From Cycas panzhihuaensis (lineage: Eukaryota; Cycadophyta): DNA of 64,000 nucleotides. The position numbers and the translations under genes are program-made. This document shows positions 1-13,017 of this stretch, one piece after another. The stretch is from NCBI GenBank assembly GCA_023213395.1, contig CM041465.1, forward strand, positions 51,343,741-51,407,740, read 5' to 3'. The notes below the pieces were generated by a model. It saw only the letters and a list, made by a program, of their open reading frames with translations. It searched no databases and was not told the origin of the DNA. Position 1 is the stretch's first letter. Each line of letters begins with the position of its first letter.

Positions 1-289
1 TAACTCAATAATGGCATTAAAAATCAAGACAGGGAATGAATTTTGTGGACTCACCATAACAACATTGTTACTTTACACATTTAATATAGGCCCCATATGC
101 AAAATACAAATGTCCACATAAAACTCACCAACCAGATTCACAATCCTCACTTCTGACTTATAGGCTCTTTCACCAATGTTCTTATATCATGGTCGCTTCT
201 CCTTATTACTATAGGCTAACCTTGACTCTTCAATCTCCCATCTTTAATCTGCTCCATAGGATCAATCATGCTATCCTGCTCTAATACCA
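1..289 (-). mobile_element. 5' leader of an LTR retroelement leaving the window
   Basis: On the minus strand this follows an LTR (290-668) and begins with a primer-binding site, TGGTATTAGAGCAGG (about 275-289 as complement), which matches the 3' end of plant initiator tRNA-Met apart from one common C-to-T change. The rest is untranslated leader with no open frame. The element's body lies to the left of the window, so its family cannot be told from coding sequence. Confidence 0.6.
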
Positions 290-668
290 TGTTAAAATTA
301 TAGCAAAGCACATTTATTGGACAAATGAAGATATAATAAAGGACATATGCATGAAGTGATAACAGATGTAAATAATAAATGAATAAACTAAAGAATGAAG
401 TATGTACAATGCATAAGACAATAAAGCTTGTGGAAAATGATCACCCTCAATTATTTCATTTGGTACGAAATACATACTTATAGTACATAGTCACCTCGTA
501 CTTGTCCAATCACATGTAAGAACCTTTATGCCCACCAATGGGACATTTCCATGAATAGGTGTCTACCACCTTGCATGCAACTTAATTATCCCAATTTAAT
601 ATTCCTACGAGAGAGTTAAGGAGGGCTCCTTAACATTAACATTAACTAATTAAACATTATCTCTAACA
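290..668 (-). repeat. 5' LTR of a minus-strand retroelement
   Basis: Read on the minus strand the segment starts TGTTAGAGATAATG and ends TTTTAACA, with a tRNA-Met-type primer site directly after it. Copia integrase sequence starts immediately to its right (about 675), so this is the right edge of an element inserted into Copia-1. The partner LTR and the left target-site copy are outside the window. Confidence 0.65.
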
Positions 669-2835
669 CCAACATCAGTTTACAACAGCATACATCTCGC
701 AACAAAATGGTGTTGCACAGTAGAAGAATCATACCATCCTTGAAATGGCATGATGCATGATGAAAGCAAAAGATGTTCCTAAAGGACGTTGGAGAGAATC
801 TATCAATTCAGCTATGTATTTGTTGAATATAAGTCCTACTAAGGCAATTTGAGATGTAACTCCAAAAGAAGCTTGGATTGGTCTGAAATCTTATGTTGCA
901 CACCTTCGCATTTTTGGATGTACTCCATATGTACATGTGTTTGATGAAAGGAGGCACAAACTTGATGACAAGAGTAAAAAATGTATTCTTGTTGGGTATA
1001 GCTTGACATCAAAAGCATATAGGCTTTGAAGTCTCACTGAGAAGATAATTATTCTTAGTAGAGATGAATTGTTTTAAGAAATTCATGATGATGATCAAAT
1101 TATTGTACCTATTATAGAAGATGAAAAACATAAAGAGAAAGATGTTAGAGAGAGTGAAGAAAGTAAAACTCAAGAAAGAGATCATGGCAAAGCTTCTACT
1201 TCTTTTGCTCCTCCCTCTTCTATCGTTCCTTCCTCTTATCAAAAGAAATTACCTAAGTGGAATTTGCAAACCATTAAAGATTTTAGAGTTGTGAATCTTG
1301 ATCTAAGGATTCAAACAAGGAGTAAAACCAAATTTGCCTTGATGCCAAAAATCTTAAATATTGATAAGCCACAATCGTTCCATGAAGCCAAAGATTTGGC
1401 TCAATGGCAAGCAGTCATGAAGGAAGAATATGACTCTATCATTAAGAATGACACTTGGGATCTTGTTGATTTATTGTAGGGAAAAAAGTAATTGGTTGCA
1501 AATGGTTATATCAAATTAAGTATCAATCTGATGGTGCTATGGAAAGATACAAAGCTTGACTTGTTGTAAAAGGTTATGCTCAGATAACTGGAGTTGACTT
1601 CAAGGAGATGCTTATGTAGCAAAAATGACTACTATTTTGATACTAGTATCTCTCACAGCTCAATTTAGTCGGGAACTTCATTAGATGGATGTGAAAAGTG
1701 CATTCTTGAATATGGTGATGTTCCTTTAGGTCGTTTCATGTAGACTTTTGAAACAACTAAGAGTGAGGTATTCACGCATTGATGATCATTTTATCTCTCT
1801 TAGATTCATTAGATGTGAATAAGATCACAATTTATATATACTACATGAGGATGATAAAATCCTAATTGTAGTATTGTATGTTGATGACCCCATTTTGACT
1901 AGGGTGACACTAAAAAGATCAACACTCTCAAAAAGCAATTGTCAAATGCTTTTGAGATGATTAATCTTGAACTTCTACATTTCCACCTTGGGATGGAAAT
2001 CTGGCAAACAGATGGCAACATCTTTGTATCTCAGTCAAAATATGCACATGATTTATTAAGATGCTTCCATATGGAGAATTGTAAGTCAATTGCTACACCC
2101 ATGGAAATTGGTCTTAAGTTAGTTAAGGAATCTGGTGATAAATAGTAGATGAAACTTTCTACAAACAACTAGTCGGTAGTTTCATTTACTTGACTAATAT
2201 TAGGCCTAATATGAGTTATGCTATTGGTGTTGTATCACGATACATGAGTGTTCCATCTACCACACATTGAAAGGCAGCAAAACACATTCTGAGATATGTT
2301 CAAGGAACTATTCAGTTTGGAATTTTGTTTCAGAAATCTTCTGAATTCAGATTATAGGGATTCACCGACTCAGATTGGGTAGGAGATACTGATAAGAGAA
2401 AAACAACATCAGGATATGTATTTGCACTTAGTTCTAGTTTGATCTCTTAGAGCAGCAAGATACAATCAATAGTTTCTTTGTCTTCCACTTAAGCAAAATA
2501 GAAAGTTGTAGTTACAACAACCTGTGAAGCCATTTGGCTTAGAGGACTTCTTAACCACTTTGGACTTCTTCAAGATGAGCCTACTCAATTGTTCTATGAC
2601 AATCAAGGTGCCATTCAACTATCAAAGAATCTGATTTTTGACATCAGAACTAAGCATGTGGAAATACACCATCACTTTATTTGAGATCAAGTGGAGCATG
2701 CACAATTGAGTTGATCTATTATCACACAAATGATCAAATTGCAAATATTCTCACTAAAACTTTGAGTCATGAGAAATTTAAGAGACTCAGGACACTGATG
2801 TTTATGAGAGAAATGAACTTAACATTATGGAAGGG
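669..2835 (+). pseudogene. Copia-1 integrase/RT/RNase H remnant
   Basis: This is the downstream part of a Ty1/copia polyprotein, broken by many stops and frameshifts. Visible in order are the integrase end (QQNGVAQ near 700, then SPTKAI..TPKEAW and HLRIFGCTPYVHV to about 1010), the linker and RT start (LAQWQAVMKEEYDSIIKNDTWDLV, 1400-1470), the RT active-site area (YVDD as tatgttgatgac, about 1876), FHLGMEIWQ near 1980, and RNase H (TKHVEIHHHF near 2655). Everything upstream was cut off by the element ending at 668. It cannot encode a working enzyme. Confidence 0.85.
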
Positions 2836-3246
2836 TGTTAGAAATAATGTACATTCCTAATTCATGTTCATTTAAGTTAATTTCTCATGTCATTAAAATA
2901 TTTTCTCACATAGAATATTCTTATTTAGAATATTCGTAGTCAATGTCATTAATTAAGGTGATTAGTGGAAGTCAAAGTTAGTTGAAGTATTAAATAAGAT
3001 AGTTTAGAGCCTACCATAATTTGAGGGAGCTATAAAGTAGCCATTATGAAATGGTTAGAACAACTTACCTATGTTTGTAACATTTGTAATCTATAAATAT
3101 ATGATGTACTCAGCTATTTGAATTAATGAGATTCAAGGGGAGTTGTGATTCATTAGCACATATTCATGTCTTGCATGTTGTGTATGTGATTTGTGTTATA
3201 TATCCTTCTCTTGCCCCTCATTATTTGACAAGCAATGCTCTCAACA
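2836..3246 (+). repeat. 3' LTR of Copia-1 (right end approximate)
   Basis: The LTR follows a purine-rich tract (GGAAGGG) and starts TGTTAGAAATAATG. It has a TATA-like CTATAAATATAT near 3090. A plausible end is TCTCAACA at 3246, after which gag sequence of Copia-2 begins. The right edge is uncertain because no second LTR copy is present for comparison. Confidence 0.5.
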
Positions 3247-6200
3247 ACCTCATAATCAACACCAACAACCAAAGCAACAACAACAACCACAATGACCACC
3301 TAGACAACGTGGTCATATGATGGACTCAGGTGAAAAGACATCAAATACAATCACATCACAGTTGTTTGTTTCTGCATATAATATGGGTTTTGTTGCATTG
3401 GATGTATGGTTCATTGATTCAAGTGCATCAAAACACGACATGATGGTTGGAATGATTTAGCGAAATGTGGCAAATAAATCAGAAAGCAACCATTGGAAAC
3501 GACACCAAGTTGGAGGCAGTTGGAATAGGAAAAGTACCATTCACTTTACTATATGTTGATAAATGACATCTAGAGAATGTCTTGTGGATACCAAATCTGA
3601 AGGTGAATCTTGTTTCAGTTGGTGAAATTGAATAACAAGATATGACTATAACGTTTGCTCGAGGACAATGCATGGTTCGAGACAAACAGAACAAGATTGT
3701 AGCCATAGGACTAAAAGAGAACAATATCTACAAATTACAAGGATACTCTTATATAGAGAGAGCATTCCTTGTTGTATCACCTAAGTAGAAATTATGGCAT
3801 GAAAGAATGTGTCATTTGAATTATTCCAATCTCCAATTAATGTATAAATTAAAAATGTTGCATGGTCTACCTTTAAATAACAATAAAAGTTGTTTATGGG
3901 AACCATGTATTTTTTGGGAAGCATGGAGAGTGAAGGAAAATTTAAGGTTGGTTCACTTTGACATTTATGGACCAATGCATGTCATCTTGCTAGGAGACAT
4001 GAGATATTTCATCACTTTCATTAATGACTTTTCAAGAAAAGCCTGGATTTTTCCACTGAGGGAAAAATCGCAAGCCTTCACTTATTTCAAGCAATTTAAG
4101 AAGTTGGCAGAGAATGAAAGTGGATGCAAGATTAAAATCCTATGAACTGACAATGGTAGAGAGTACATTTCAAATGAATTCACCCGATTCTACAAGAAGC
4201 ATAAAATTCAGAGGCAATTTGCTACTACCTAAACACCTCAACAAAATGGAGTTACTGAATGGATGAACAGAGTTTTGGTTGAAAAAGCCAAAGCGATAAT
4301 GAAAGGCAAAGATGTAACAAATTTCCTATGGGCAGAAGCTGTGAACACAACATCATATCTAACAAATAGAAGCACTGCAAGGGCAATGAGGAACATGACC
4401 CCTGAGGAAACTTGACTAGGTAGGAAACCAACAATAAGTCATCGAAGAATCTTTCGATGTAATGTGTACATGCATATTCTAAAGAGAAAACCATGAAAGC
4501 TAGACGACAAAAGTGCATCCTTGTAGGATACTTTGAAGAAAGCAAAGTGTATACAAGTTGTCTACTCATAAAGTTCATGCAACTGATGATGTTAATTTCC
4601 AAGAAGATGGAACTCAAGATATTGATTCAACTGAGATTGAAAATCATGTTGAAGAACTGCCTGAATATAGTACTTCATGTGATATTGTTCAACATGAATA
4701 TGAGCTAGTTGATATAGGTGATGGAGAAAAATTGGAATCTTTCTAGTTTCCAGAAGTAGAATCTAAAAAAGCACCAAAGAGATAATTAAAGTGAAAGCTA
4801 GAAAAAGTGTTTGATTTGACATGTTCATTTACAGAGAAGAAGCTTTCAAAATGGTACACCAAAACTATGGAGGACGTTGAGAAATTGTTACTTGATTCTA
4901 AAGGAAAGTAGAAAGCAAAAATGCAAACTTATGAATAGGAGAACATAGATCTTATGGTATGTGTGTTGTATTCAAGTGAACCATCCACGATTGAAGAAGC
5001 AATTAAAGAGCAAAAGTGGAATGAAGCTGTGGAATTTGAAATCTAAGCTGTCAGAAAGAACCACACATGGGATTTGGTCGAATTGATTGTTGTCAAGAAT
5101 GCAATTGGATGTACATGGATCTACAAGAAAAAGTTCAAATTAGATAGATTTGTAGACAAATACAAAGCTTGACCTATAGAAAAAGGCTTCAAGCAGTTAG
5201 AAGGGATTGACTACCTCGAAACATTTGCTCCTGTTGCAAAGACGAATACCATTCAAATTATTATGGTGATAGCTACATAGTTGAATTGGTAACTACAACA
5301 GATGAATGTAACAAATATATTTTTGAATGGGAATTTAAGCAAAGAAGTCTGTATGCAGCAACCATTTGCCTTTGTTGAAAAAGGTCAAGAGCACTTGGTA
5401 TGCCGACTCAGAAAGGCCTTGTACAACCTAAAACAGGGTCCTATAGCCTGGTACGAAATGATTAATTAGTATTTTCGAAAAAATGGATTTGAGAGATCTC
5501 TAGCTAGATTAAATCTATACATCAAAGAAAAAAAATGATAATATCATGTTTGTGGTGTTGTACATTGACGATCTACTAATCATAGGTAATGATATCATAA
5601 TGATATCAAATTTGAAAGTAGATCTTAGTCATTTCTTTGAGATGGTAAATCTTGGAATTCTACACTACTTCCTTGGTATGGAAGTATGGCAAAGGCCTAA
5701 ACATGTCTTCATTTGAAAATTTTGAAGAAATTCAAAATGGATGATTACAAACCTACGCCTACCCCCATGGAGACAGGTTCCTAATTAACAACTAAAAATG
5801 GTGTAGCTGATGTTAATTCAACTTTGTACAGGCAATTGGTGGAAAATCTAATATACTTGATTACTACCAAACCTAATATATCTTTTGCAGGTAGAATAGT
5901 GTCCAGATTTATGGCAGTGCCAAATCAAAGTCATTAGAAAGTTGTAGAAAGAATCCTCAAATACTTGAAAGGGACAATTCAATATGGACTCAAATTCCAT
6001 CATAACGATAACTTCAAGTTGACAAGATTTATGGATTTTAATTGGGTTGAATGTGCAAATGCAAGAAGATCAACTACTAGATATTGTTTTAGTTTGAGAT
6101 CAGCTACCGTCACATGTAGTAAAAAGCAATCAAATGTTACTTTATCCTCAACTGAAGTAGAATACAAGGTTGCAATTATAGCAACTATTGAAGCCATTTG

Positions 6201-6497
6201 GTTATGACTGATTCTGGAAGATATGGGACTACTGCAACTGAAACCAACTATCTTGTATTGTGACAATTAGAGTACTTTGAAGATTGCAAAAAGTCATGTG
6301 TCATACTTGCACCAAATATATTGAGGTGCACCATCACTTTATTCAAGAATTGATTCAAAAAAGTGTGATAGAGATGGTGTACATGCCTACAGGAGAACAA
6401 TTGATTGACATCTTCACCAAACACTGGCACATAAAAGATTTTAGACTTTTCGAGATAGTTTAGGTGTCAAAAAAATGAAATAAACATTAAAGGGAAG
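3247..6497 (+). pseudogene. Copia-2 polyprotein remnant (gag end to RNase H)
   Basis: A nearly full-length but dead Ty1/copia pol. It opens with a Gln/Asn-rich gag tail, then protease with a damaged motif (WFIDSSASKH near 3410, where the family has DSGAS). GAG-pre-integrase follows (LWHERMCHLNYSNL, 3790), then the integrase core (FDIYGPM near 3957, FITFINDFSRKAW near 4010, TDNGREY near 4146). RT spans about 4950-5900 with YIDD (about 5563) intact, and RNase H about 6000-6470. Dozens of in-frame stops are present. The 5' LTR and most of gag are missing. Confidence 0.85.
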
Positions 6498-6840
6498 TGT
6501 TGGTATTAATGTTTATTTATGGCTTGTAACATAGATTATGAGCCTCCCCTTAAAGTTTTGTATTCTATTAGATTCTAGAATTATTTAATTGTTTTGTGAG
6601 TGATGAGTCATCAAAGGTTACAACTCTCACATCACATGTCACCTAATTAAGGATTAGATTCCTTTTAGAATTTGTATTTATGCACATACAATGCACTGTT
6701 GAATTTTAATTAGAAATTATTCTACTTTGAGATTACATCATTAATGTGAGTCCAATTTTCATGTTATTTTGATAGTAAATCCTATAAAATTAGATCTTCA
6801 GTCCTGTTAAATGTAATGTTTAACAACTTACATCTATCAA
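6498..6840 (+). repeat. 3' LTR of Copia-2 (right end not resolved)
   Basis: A purine tract (AAAGGGAAG) is followed directly by TGTTGGTATTAATG, the usual Copia 3' boundary. The sequence is AT-rich and non-coding. No partner LTR exists in the window, so the right limit is a guess. Confidence 0.45.
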
Positions 6841-8222
6841 CTAGACTCTACATTGGACTAACCAAACTATGTTATGAATCATCCAAACTATGTTAGGTAA
6901 ACCAAACTTTGTATATACTTAATTTCTCCTCAAAACTAAAGATATCTAGCTTAAAACTAAGAGTACATATTATCCCTCCTCTCCCATGGCTCATGATGGT
7001 AGGCATAATGATGACAATGACTTCATACTACATTATCATATTCTCACTATGGCTTTATTGTATGGATCGAATTTTATTTTCTTACATGAACCTCTAAATG
7101 TGCATGTGCATTGGAGCAATACACATTAATGTTTGTAAACAAAGCATCAAATTTATTTAAATTTATTTTCTGAAAAACAATGTGAACAATTAAGCATTAC
7201 ATCTCCTTTTTCCTTGTTTCTTATAGGCAGATTTCTCATCCTGGTTTTCATTGGAAAAATGGAACTTTGATCAAACATTTTAGAAGCAAAATAAAATTAG
7301 ACATTGTACATAACTTGTGTAACTATGGCATTACCTCTAGTTTTAAAACGACCTCTACACTGATTAATACCTTCTTGTCGGACCGTTTATGCCTCCTCAC
7401 TTGTATTTCCTTCATAGTAATGTGGCTTTTAGTTAAATTTTGGTATGGCATGAGAGTTTCACAGGCTTCCTTACTAAAAGATATACTCCTAAATGGCACC
7501 TTTCATTTCTAGTCCTTGAAATACTACAGACATTTCACATATATGTAAGTTTCCTCACATTTGCTCATCTTTTAGCAATTTCCTTTTAGTTTTGGCCACG
7601 TAGATTTGTCAACCTCTGAATTCATAGAAATACACTCTATTCAAATCCAAAGGACAGGGTAACAGTGTAAAGCCCATAACAGTAATAATTTCTCTAATAG
7701 ATTGATTTTTCACTGCTTTACAGTTAATCTTTAATTCCTTATTTCTTTCCTCTTTGGCACTTTATCAAAGTCTAAACATAGAGGCAAAATAGATGTCATA
7801 TAAATAAAGCAGGTTACAAGCATTACCCTTCCAAAAGGATTAATAGCCAAATCTCTCCAAGAAATTAGATGAAATCTCCTGGGAGAGGTTCCCACATAGG
7901 ACTACAGTACAGTATACAATATGCATTAACACAGCGCTACTTTCAGAAAGTCTTCACTCTTAGATTTGTATATGTGAGAACAACTATCTTTCATTGGGAG
8001 AAAAACAATGACATAAAATGATAGATCCTTTTGACCCTTGGGATGTTAAAAGTCCTTGCTGCATCGAAAGCGCCATAGGGAAAAATGGATTTGCAGTCCT
8101 TTTAGGAAATCCCATTTCTTCAACTATACAAAATTATGAGGAAACATATATGGCACAGTAAAAGTTTATAAAATTTGCTGAGTTACCAAAAAGTTAAAAT
8201 CAAAATCCAAAATAAATGCTAC
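6841..8222. other. AT-rich intergenic or intronic DNA
   Basis: Short open frames here have no recognisable similarity. Lower-numbered sequence from the exons at 8223-8536 is downstream in that gene, so later Ppx/GppA exons might lie here. None could be identified with confidence. Confidence 0.4.
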
Positions 8223-8303
8223 CTCTTCTGGGAGCCTTGCAAAACATCCATGCTTATGGCTTGGGAACTTTTTCCTATGATATCTTGCAAGCAAAGCAAT
8301 TAT
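8223..8303 (-). CDS. Ppx/GppA phosphatase-like gene, HD-domain exon
   Basis: On the minus strand an AG acceptor (tggacag) is followed by 81 bases, exactly 27 codons, ending at a GT donor (gtagca). The translation begins IIALLARYHRKKFPSHKH and ends RLPEE. This matches the LLARYHRK segment of the C-terminal HD-like domain of exopolyphosphatase/guanosine-pentaphosphate phosphohydrolases, as I know the plant members. Together with the exon at 8495-8536 it reads through in phase 0 across a 191-bp intron. The remaining exons were not found, so this may be part of a gene with long introns or a fragment. Confidence 0.6.
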
Positions 8304-8494
8304 CTGTCCATATGTAACAGGTTCAACACTTAATTAGACATGCAACACATTCATTTTAAAAACAAGCAACCACAACAACCAAATCAGATTTTGACATAAA
8401 TAACCACTATATCAACCAGAAATTGATACAGCGAGGAAAATAAGTTCATATAAAACATGATCATGAATTTAAGCTATTTACACTCTTATCATAC

Positions 8495-8536
8495 CTCTAT
8501 CTCCATGGAACTGTAACCATAAAGATGCTCATTGTT
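8495..8536 (-). CDS. Ppx/GppA phosphatase-like gene, preceding exon
   Basis: On the minus strand a cttgcag acceptor is followed by 42 bases encoding NNEHLYGYSSMEIE, then a gtatga donor. In plant Ppx/GppA-type proteins the conserved string is close to N-x-D-H-L-x-G-Y-S, followed at once by the LLARYHRK segment, which is the content of the next exon. Order, phase and splice signals agree, so a real gene or a very recent fragment of one is likely. The family hydrolyses polyphosphate or pppGpp; the substrate of the plant enzyme cannot be told from this piece. Confidence 0.6.
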
Positions 8537-9959
8537 CTGCAAGACACTTCAGTACACGCCAAAGCATTAAGATAAAAACCTGAAGAAAATTCTAATCAAT
8601 ACCAAACCTTTGAAAACTGAAATTCAAAATTGTCTACAATGGCAGTCACTGTACAAGTGTGATCATCAACAAACAGAAATCAGACTTGAGTATCTTTAAT
8701 AGTTTATGATAATTATTCGTTTTGCCCAAAGTTTCAAAACCAGGCAAAGCAGTGACACATTTATTCTTCAACATTCTACATTATTTCAAAACCTGAGAGA
8801 TGCTTCAAAATCGTAGCAACCATAGATCAGATTTCTCCAAATGGCATCCAAGCAAACATATTGAGAATATAGGAAAGAGCTAATCTATAAGTCACTAGTA
8901 TATGTAGTATCTTGGTTAAACATTCTACTATTATTTTGAAAATGTGTCAGTCCTTGTTGACTCCGTCTCTTGCCTGTGGCAAGGTTTCTCTTTCCATTGA
9001 GCTTCACCACTATTATTACCTAACAGGTTTTTCACTTCCATCCATCGTTGAAAATAAATAAAATTACTATATGCTAGGTTCCAAAACATGAAGATGGATT
9101 AGGGTTTTGTGTCATTAGAACGTAGCAAGTCAGACTTTGTTAGTATGTACAATGGGTAATGGTTAATTGAAGGATTGGGATGTGCAGGCTTGTAACATAC
9201 ACCATTGATCATGTAGATAAGGCTGGCTTGAATTACTATGTGAAAGTGGGCTAATTAGTGATTTTCCAAAAGATACATGCTATTTATGATTGGCTAGAAT
9301 TTAAGGGGCTTCTGTTTAAATACCCTCTCAAGTGCTTGTTGGGATCATGCAATAGTGTAATTTTGGCCAACTTTTGGGGCAGGTCCTACTTGGAGGACAG
9401 AGGACGTGATCCATCTCAAAGACGATACACCTTTGAATTTACTGTATTAGACGTCTTATTATTGTGGGGGATAGTATACTCTTGATTTATAAGAACACAA
9501 TCAGTTTTTAAGGGTTAAACACTCAATTTATAATTGGTTTATAGGAAGAACAGTTCCATCATTACATAAGACAGCCCAGTTGATAACTGAATACAATTTG
9601 GTTCATATGTAAAATAGTTCAATCAATGAGCACAATTGATTCAGTTTAGACGTGGTGGCCCAATTTATGAGGATATTACTGGTATCCAGCATACATACTG
9701 TTGGTAGAAGCTGACAAAATGCCCAGTTGAAGCAAGCAGAGCGTGTCCATGGAAGTGGGGGCAACTGAAAAAAAATTGTTGGATACCCTTGCTGCAAAAT
9801 TATCAGCTAAGGCACAAGTCATTGTTGAGGTAGAAGAAGCTAAGGAAATTAAGGTCAAAAAGGTAGCCAACTAAAAGGAAGAAAATCTGAACATAGATGA
9901 AAGCATTAAATTGAAGGATAAATCAGTACATGAATTACCCAGTTTGGCCGAATTCTAAT
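8537..9959. other. Non-coding stretch, nothing recognised
   Basis: The first 200 bases may be intron of the Ppx/GppA-like gene. I searched the minus strand for upstream HD-domain exons and found none I could support. A Lys/Glu-rich open stretch near 9770-9880 (+) is short and unrecognised. Confidence 0.4.
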
Positions 9960-9964
9960 TAAAG

Positions 9965-10165
9965 TATTTTGATCGCTATAAATAGGAAGTTTGGGCCGCA
10001 TCCCAAACCATCGTCGGAGGTTCTTTGGTCGTGCAATTTCGGTTCTAGGGCTGCAATTAGCTCGCCAATTTGGAGCTGCAGTTTGGAGGGTTCCTCGCCT
10101 CGAAGAGGGAAGCTCACGTCCTCAGGAAAGACAGAACTAGATCGCTACAGTTAAGAAGCCAACTT
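9965..10165 (+). repeat. LTR fragment of the chromovirus type
   Basis: The order TATAAATAGGAAG, GGGCCGCATC, TAGGGCTGCA, TTTGGAGGG and CCTCGCCTCGAAGAGGG parallels the complement of 25160-25310 in the chromovirus 5' LTR (TTAGGGCTGCA, TTTTGGAGGG, CCTCGCCTTGAAGAGGG). It is a diverged, partial copy in plus orientation around the promoter and start of R, lying alone without coding sequence. Confidence 0.5.
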
Positions 10166-12309
10166 CAAAAATAATGAAGCTCAGGGAGAATAGCACAAGT
10201 TTTGGCAAACTTTAAAATTCTTTGACAATTTTGGGTTATGCAATTTTGATGGGCAACCAAGCGAGGATGCTCACTAGTTTTGTTTCCCCTAGATAGAAAT
10301 ATCTAGGTTTCATTGCCATAACAATCCAACAGCATGTCAATAAGGCAATGTGACAATTATAGTGGGATCCAACAACAATCCAAAAGAGCAATCTGATGTC
10401 AATTGAGTAATCTATTGTCAAAAACAAGAAATGCAATCCAACCACAATTCGAGATCAATTGAGTAATACATGGATAAAATTTATAGTACAATGCAAACAA
10501 GCACCCTAGGCACAAAATAATTTGATAATGGGAATCCTAAGCCATACAACTTGTTAACAATCTAGTGAATAAGCTACTCATTGTGTAACAAATTGTCACA
10601 TGCAATTATTGTCATTACGTTAGCTAGCAATAATGTCTCTAGATGCCAATAGGTGGCAACCTTTCAAATTGCACCCATTGAATTTGCCATGCAGGGCTCA
10701 CCTCTACATTGAGTTTGGTGTGAGGGATGAGTCATTTGAGAATTTTAATGTGTTCACACTATAGTGTGGTTGTAAATATTGACAATATAATATATTATGG
10801 GTTATGAAAGCATGTGTACTATGCAATATGTTTATGTGTTAATTCTATCATGAGCAATTTGTGAAGCATGAGCTAGGATCATGAGAGACTGCTATGAATG
10901 ACAACCTCAATAGGTTATTGCATTAGTCTTGGGGCAACCTATAAGAGAGTAACAATAATTTAACAACAAAAATGAGAACATGGTAAATATTCATCCTGAA
11001 TTGGATTTATCATGTTATGCACTCACCTATATTTATTGATAGTTTTTTGCTCCACTTGAATTTCCACACCACGCGGCATCTTTCAAGAAAGATACTATTG
11101 CATCTACACCCCAAATGACTTGTAATTGTTCTTTCAATAAGGCCTCGAATGGGGTTTCAAGGGGTAGTGCCATTGGTGGAGTTCCTCCAAATAGCACCCC
11201 TAGGCCGTCACCACTTTCCCAAATCTTACCATATGTTCTATTCTGAATTTTGCACTTGCCAGTGGATTCTTCTTATACCATGTCACATTCTAGTCAATGG
11301 CAACTTATTGTAACTACTATTAACTAAATAAGCTAAGTGTTAATAGAAAGACCCCAACTCAACAACTATAAGTACTTGATGAGGTTTTTGTAATGAGGGA
11401 AGAGGCTTCTATTTTCCATTTTCTTTGGGAAGAAAGGTGTAGAGATGTAAAATAATAATAGGGATTAGCAAGTGGAAGACTAATGCACAATTGTTAAGCA
11501 CCTCTGTGAGGGTAGCATCCTACTATATTGTAATTTATCCTTAGTTTTCTAAAAATTAATAGGAAGTCTCTATATGTTGCACATCTCTATATATTGAATC
11601 ACCAAAGCTTTGAGATTAAATGTCCTCGAAGCTATATTAATCAAATATTTTCATAGACAATATTAAGATTACTCTCGAGACAAGGATAGGCCATGATTAG
11701 ATCCCAAATTATAGTCAATCTATTATGAGTGGACACATGGGTTTTCAATTATGCTACTAATCATTGCATCACATCATACTAACTATGTTCAACTTGTTGA
11801 ACTTTTTATTTTTCAACCCAAAGTTTAGTTATGTATTATCAGTTTTGGATTGAAATTTTCATGGACTCAATTGACATTGCATATGGAATGTCATAACAAA
11901 AAAAGACATCGCCTTTTATGTTTTGGGAATCCTTGTAGTAAATATTCTAGCTTATACACTCTTCTTTGTTCTGAACTATTGGGATGCCCAAATCATCCTT
12001 TACTAATTACTTCATGAAAAAAGGAATTATGCACTAGATACGACATGACAGGATCCCTTCTATGATTGGGTACATGTTCCACGTTGGCCAAAACTCTTTA
12101 TGAGGGCATGAAGTCAGCATATTCCACAAACCTCTAGCACGAGTAGGTCATGAGTTCAATGGAGCTTCATCCACAAGTCATCCCCTAAATACTAGGTGCA
12201 ACCATGAGATCTTGGCAACACCAAAGATTTGTGCTACTCAACTCATGCTTTGAGGGCAAACCATTTTAAAGTTTTTTCCGTTTTTTAGGTCGAGGGTGGA
12301 GGGGGTACT
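10166..12309. other. Non-coding stretch, no gene recognised
   Basis: The stretch is AT-rich with scattered stops on both strands. A minus-strand open frame around 11050-11290 (containing PLETPFEALLKEQLQV) has no family I recognise. The last 50 bases end in a purine tract (GGTGGAGGGGGTACT) next to TGTAACAAGCC, so part of it may be the worn 3' end of a retroelement. Confidence 0.35.
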
Positions 12310-12835
12310 TGTAACAAGCCTAACTTTATGGATTAGACTTGCTTTTATATTATTCACTAGCTATATGGTTTAGAATTTGTATTAAGTATTTCACTAGCAC
12401 ATACCCAAGGCAAATAATTTCCATAATAACAACATAATATAATTCTAGTACAAACTTGTAGCAAATAATTGTTGCAACAACAATCTGCCAATAATGGATT
12501 TGTTGATGAAATGATATTATATTGCCCCTTCAACTTTCCATGATTGGTTGGCATAGAGAAATGTCTTTTTTTAATAGATAGATAGTAAAGATGATGTGAT
12601 ATGATTGAGTTGATATTTGATAGTTGAACACTTTTGATAACATCAACAAAAGGCATCCTTTTTATATACAGTATTAGATAAAACTAATGGCAAATAATGG
12701 CCATGACAACATTCCCCCAATTATGAGGTTTTTTATGTTAATTCAAATTTCATAACATCAATCCTAAAGAAAAGGACATATACTAAAGAGATTAACTCAT
12801 GTAAAAATGATTGTGCACATAAGTAATCTTAAGCA
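12310..12835 (+). repeat. Possible retroelement 3' LTR start
   Basis: A strong polypurine tract, CGAGGGTGGAGGGGG, sits three bases before TGTAACAAGCC, the usual signature of a Gypsy polypurine tract and LTR start. No second copy and no coding sequence support it, and the right edge is not visible. Confidence 0.3.
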
Positions 12836-13017
12836 ATATAATGTTCTTATATAATATAATATACTAAACTATAATACCGCACAATATGATATAATATCAG
12901 GTAATGTGATATGATATAGTATAATAATATAATATAATGTCACATCATATGATATAATATACCATGTGAATGGCTGAATATGTGTGTGTGTACATATATA
13001 TACACATACATACATAC
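12836..13017. repeat. AT-rich simple repeat (ATAAT-like, then TG/TA)
   Basis: Irregular repeats of TATAATATAA type run for about 130 bases, followed by short (TG)n, (TA)n and ACATACATAC runs ending just before an LTR start at 13018. Confidence 0.7.

Noticed and set aside
4252-4617. A 121-codon minus-strand ORF
   Set aside because: It is the antisense shadow of Copia-2 integrase, whose sense reading is clearly recognisable.
11050-11290. An open minus-strand frame with PLETPFEALLKEQLQV
   Set aside because: No family recognised, no splice signals judged convincing, and no support from neighbouring sequence.
12836-13017. AT-rich repeat as an origin or matrix attachment site
   Set aside because: Only base composition suggests this; it is better described as simple repeat.
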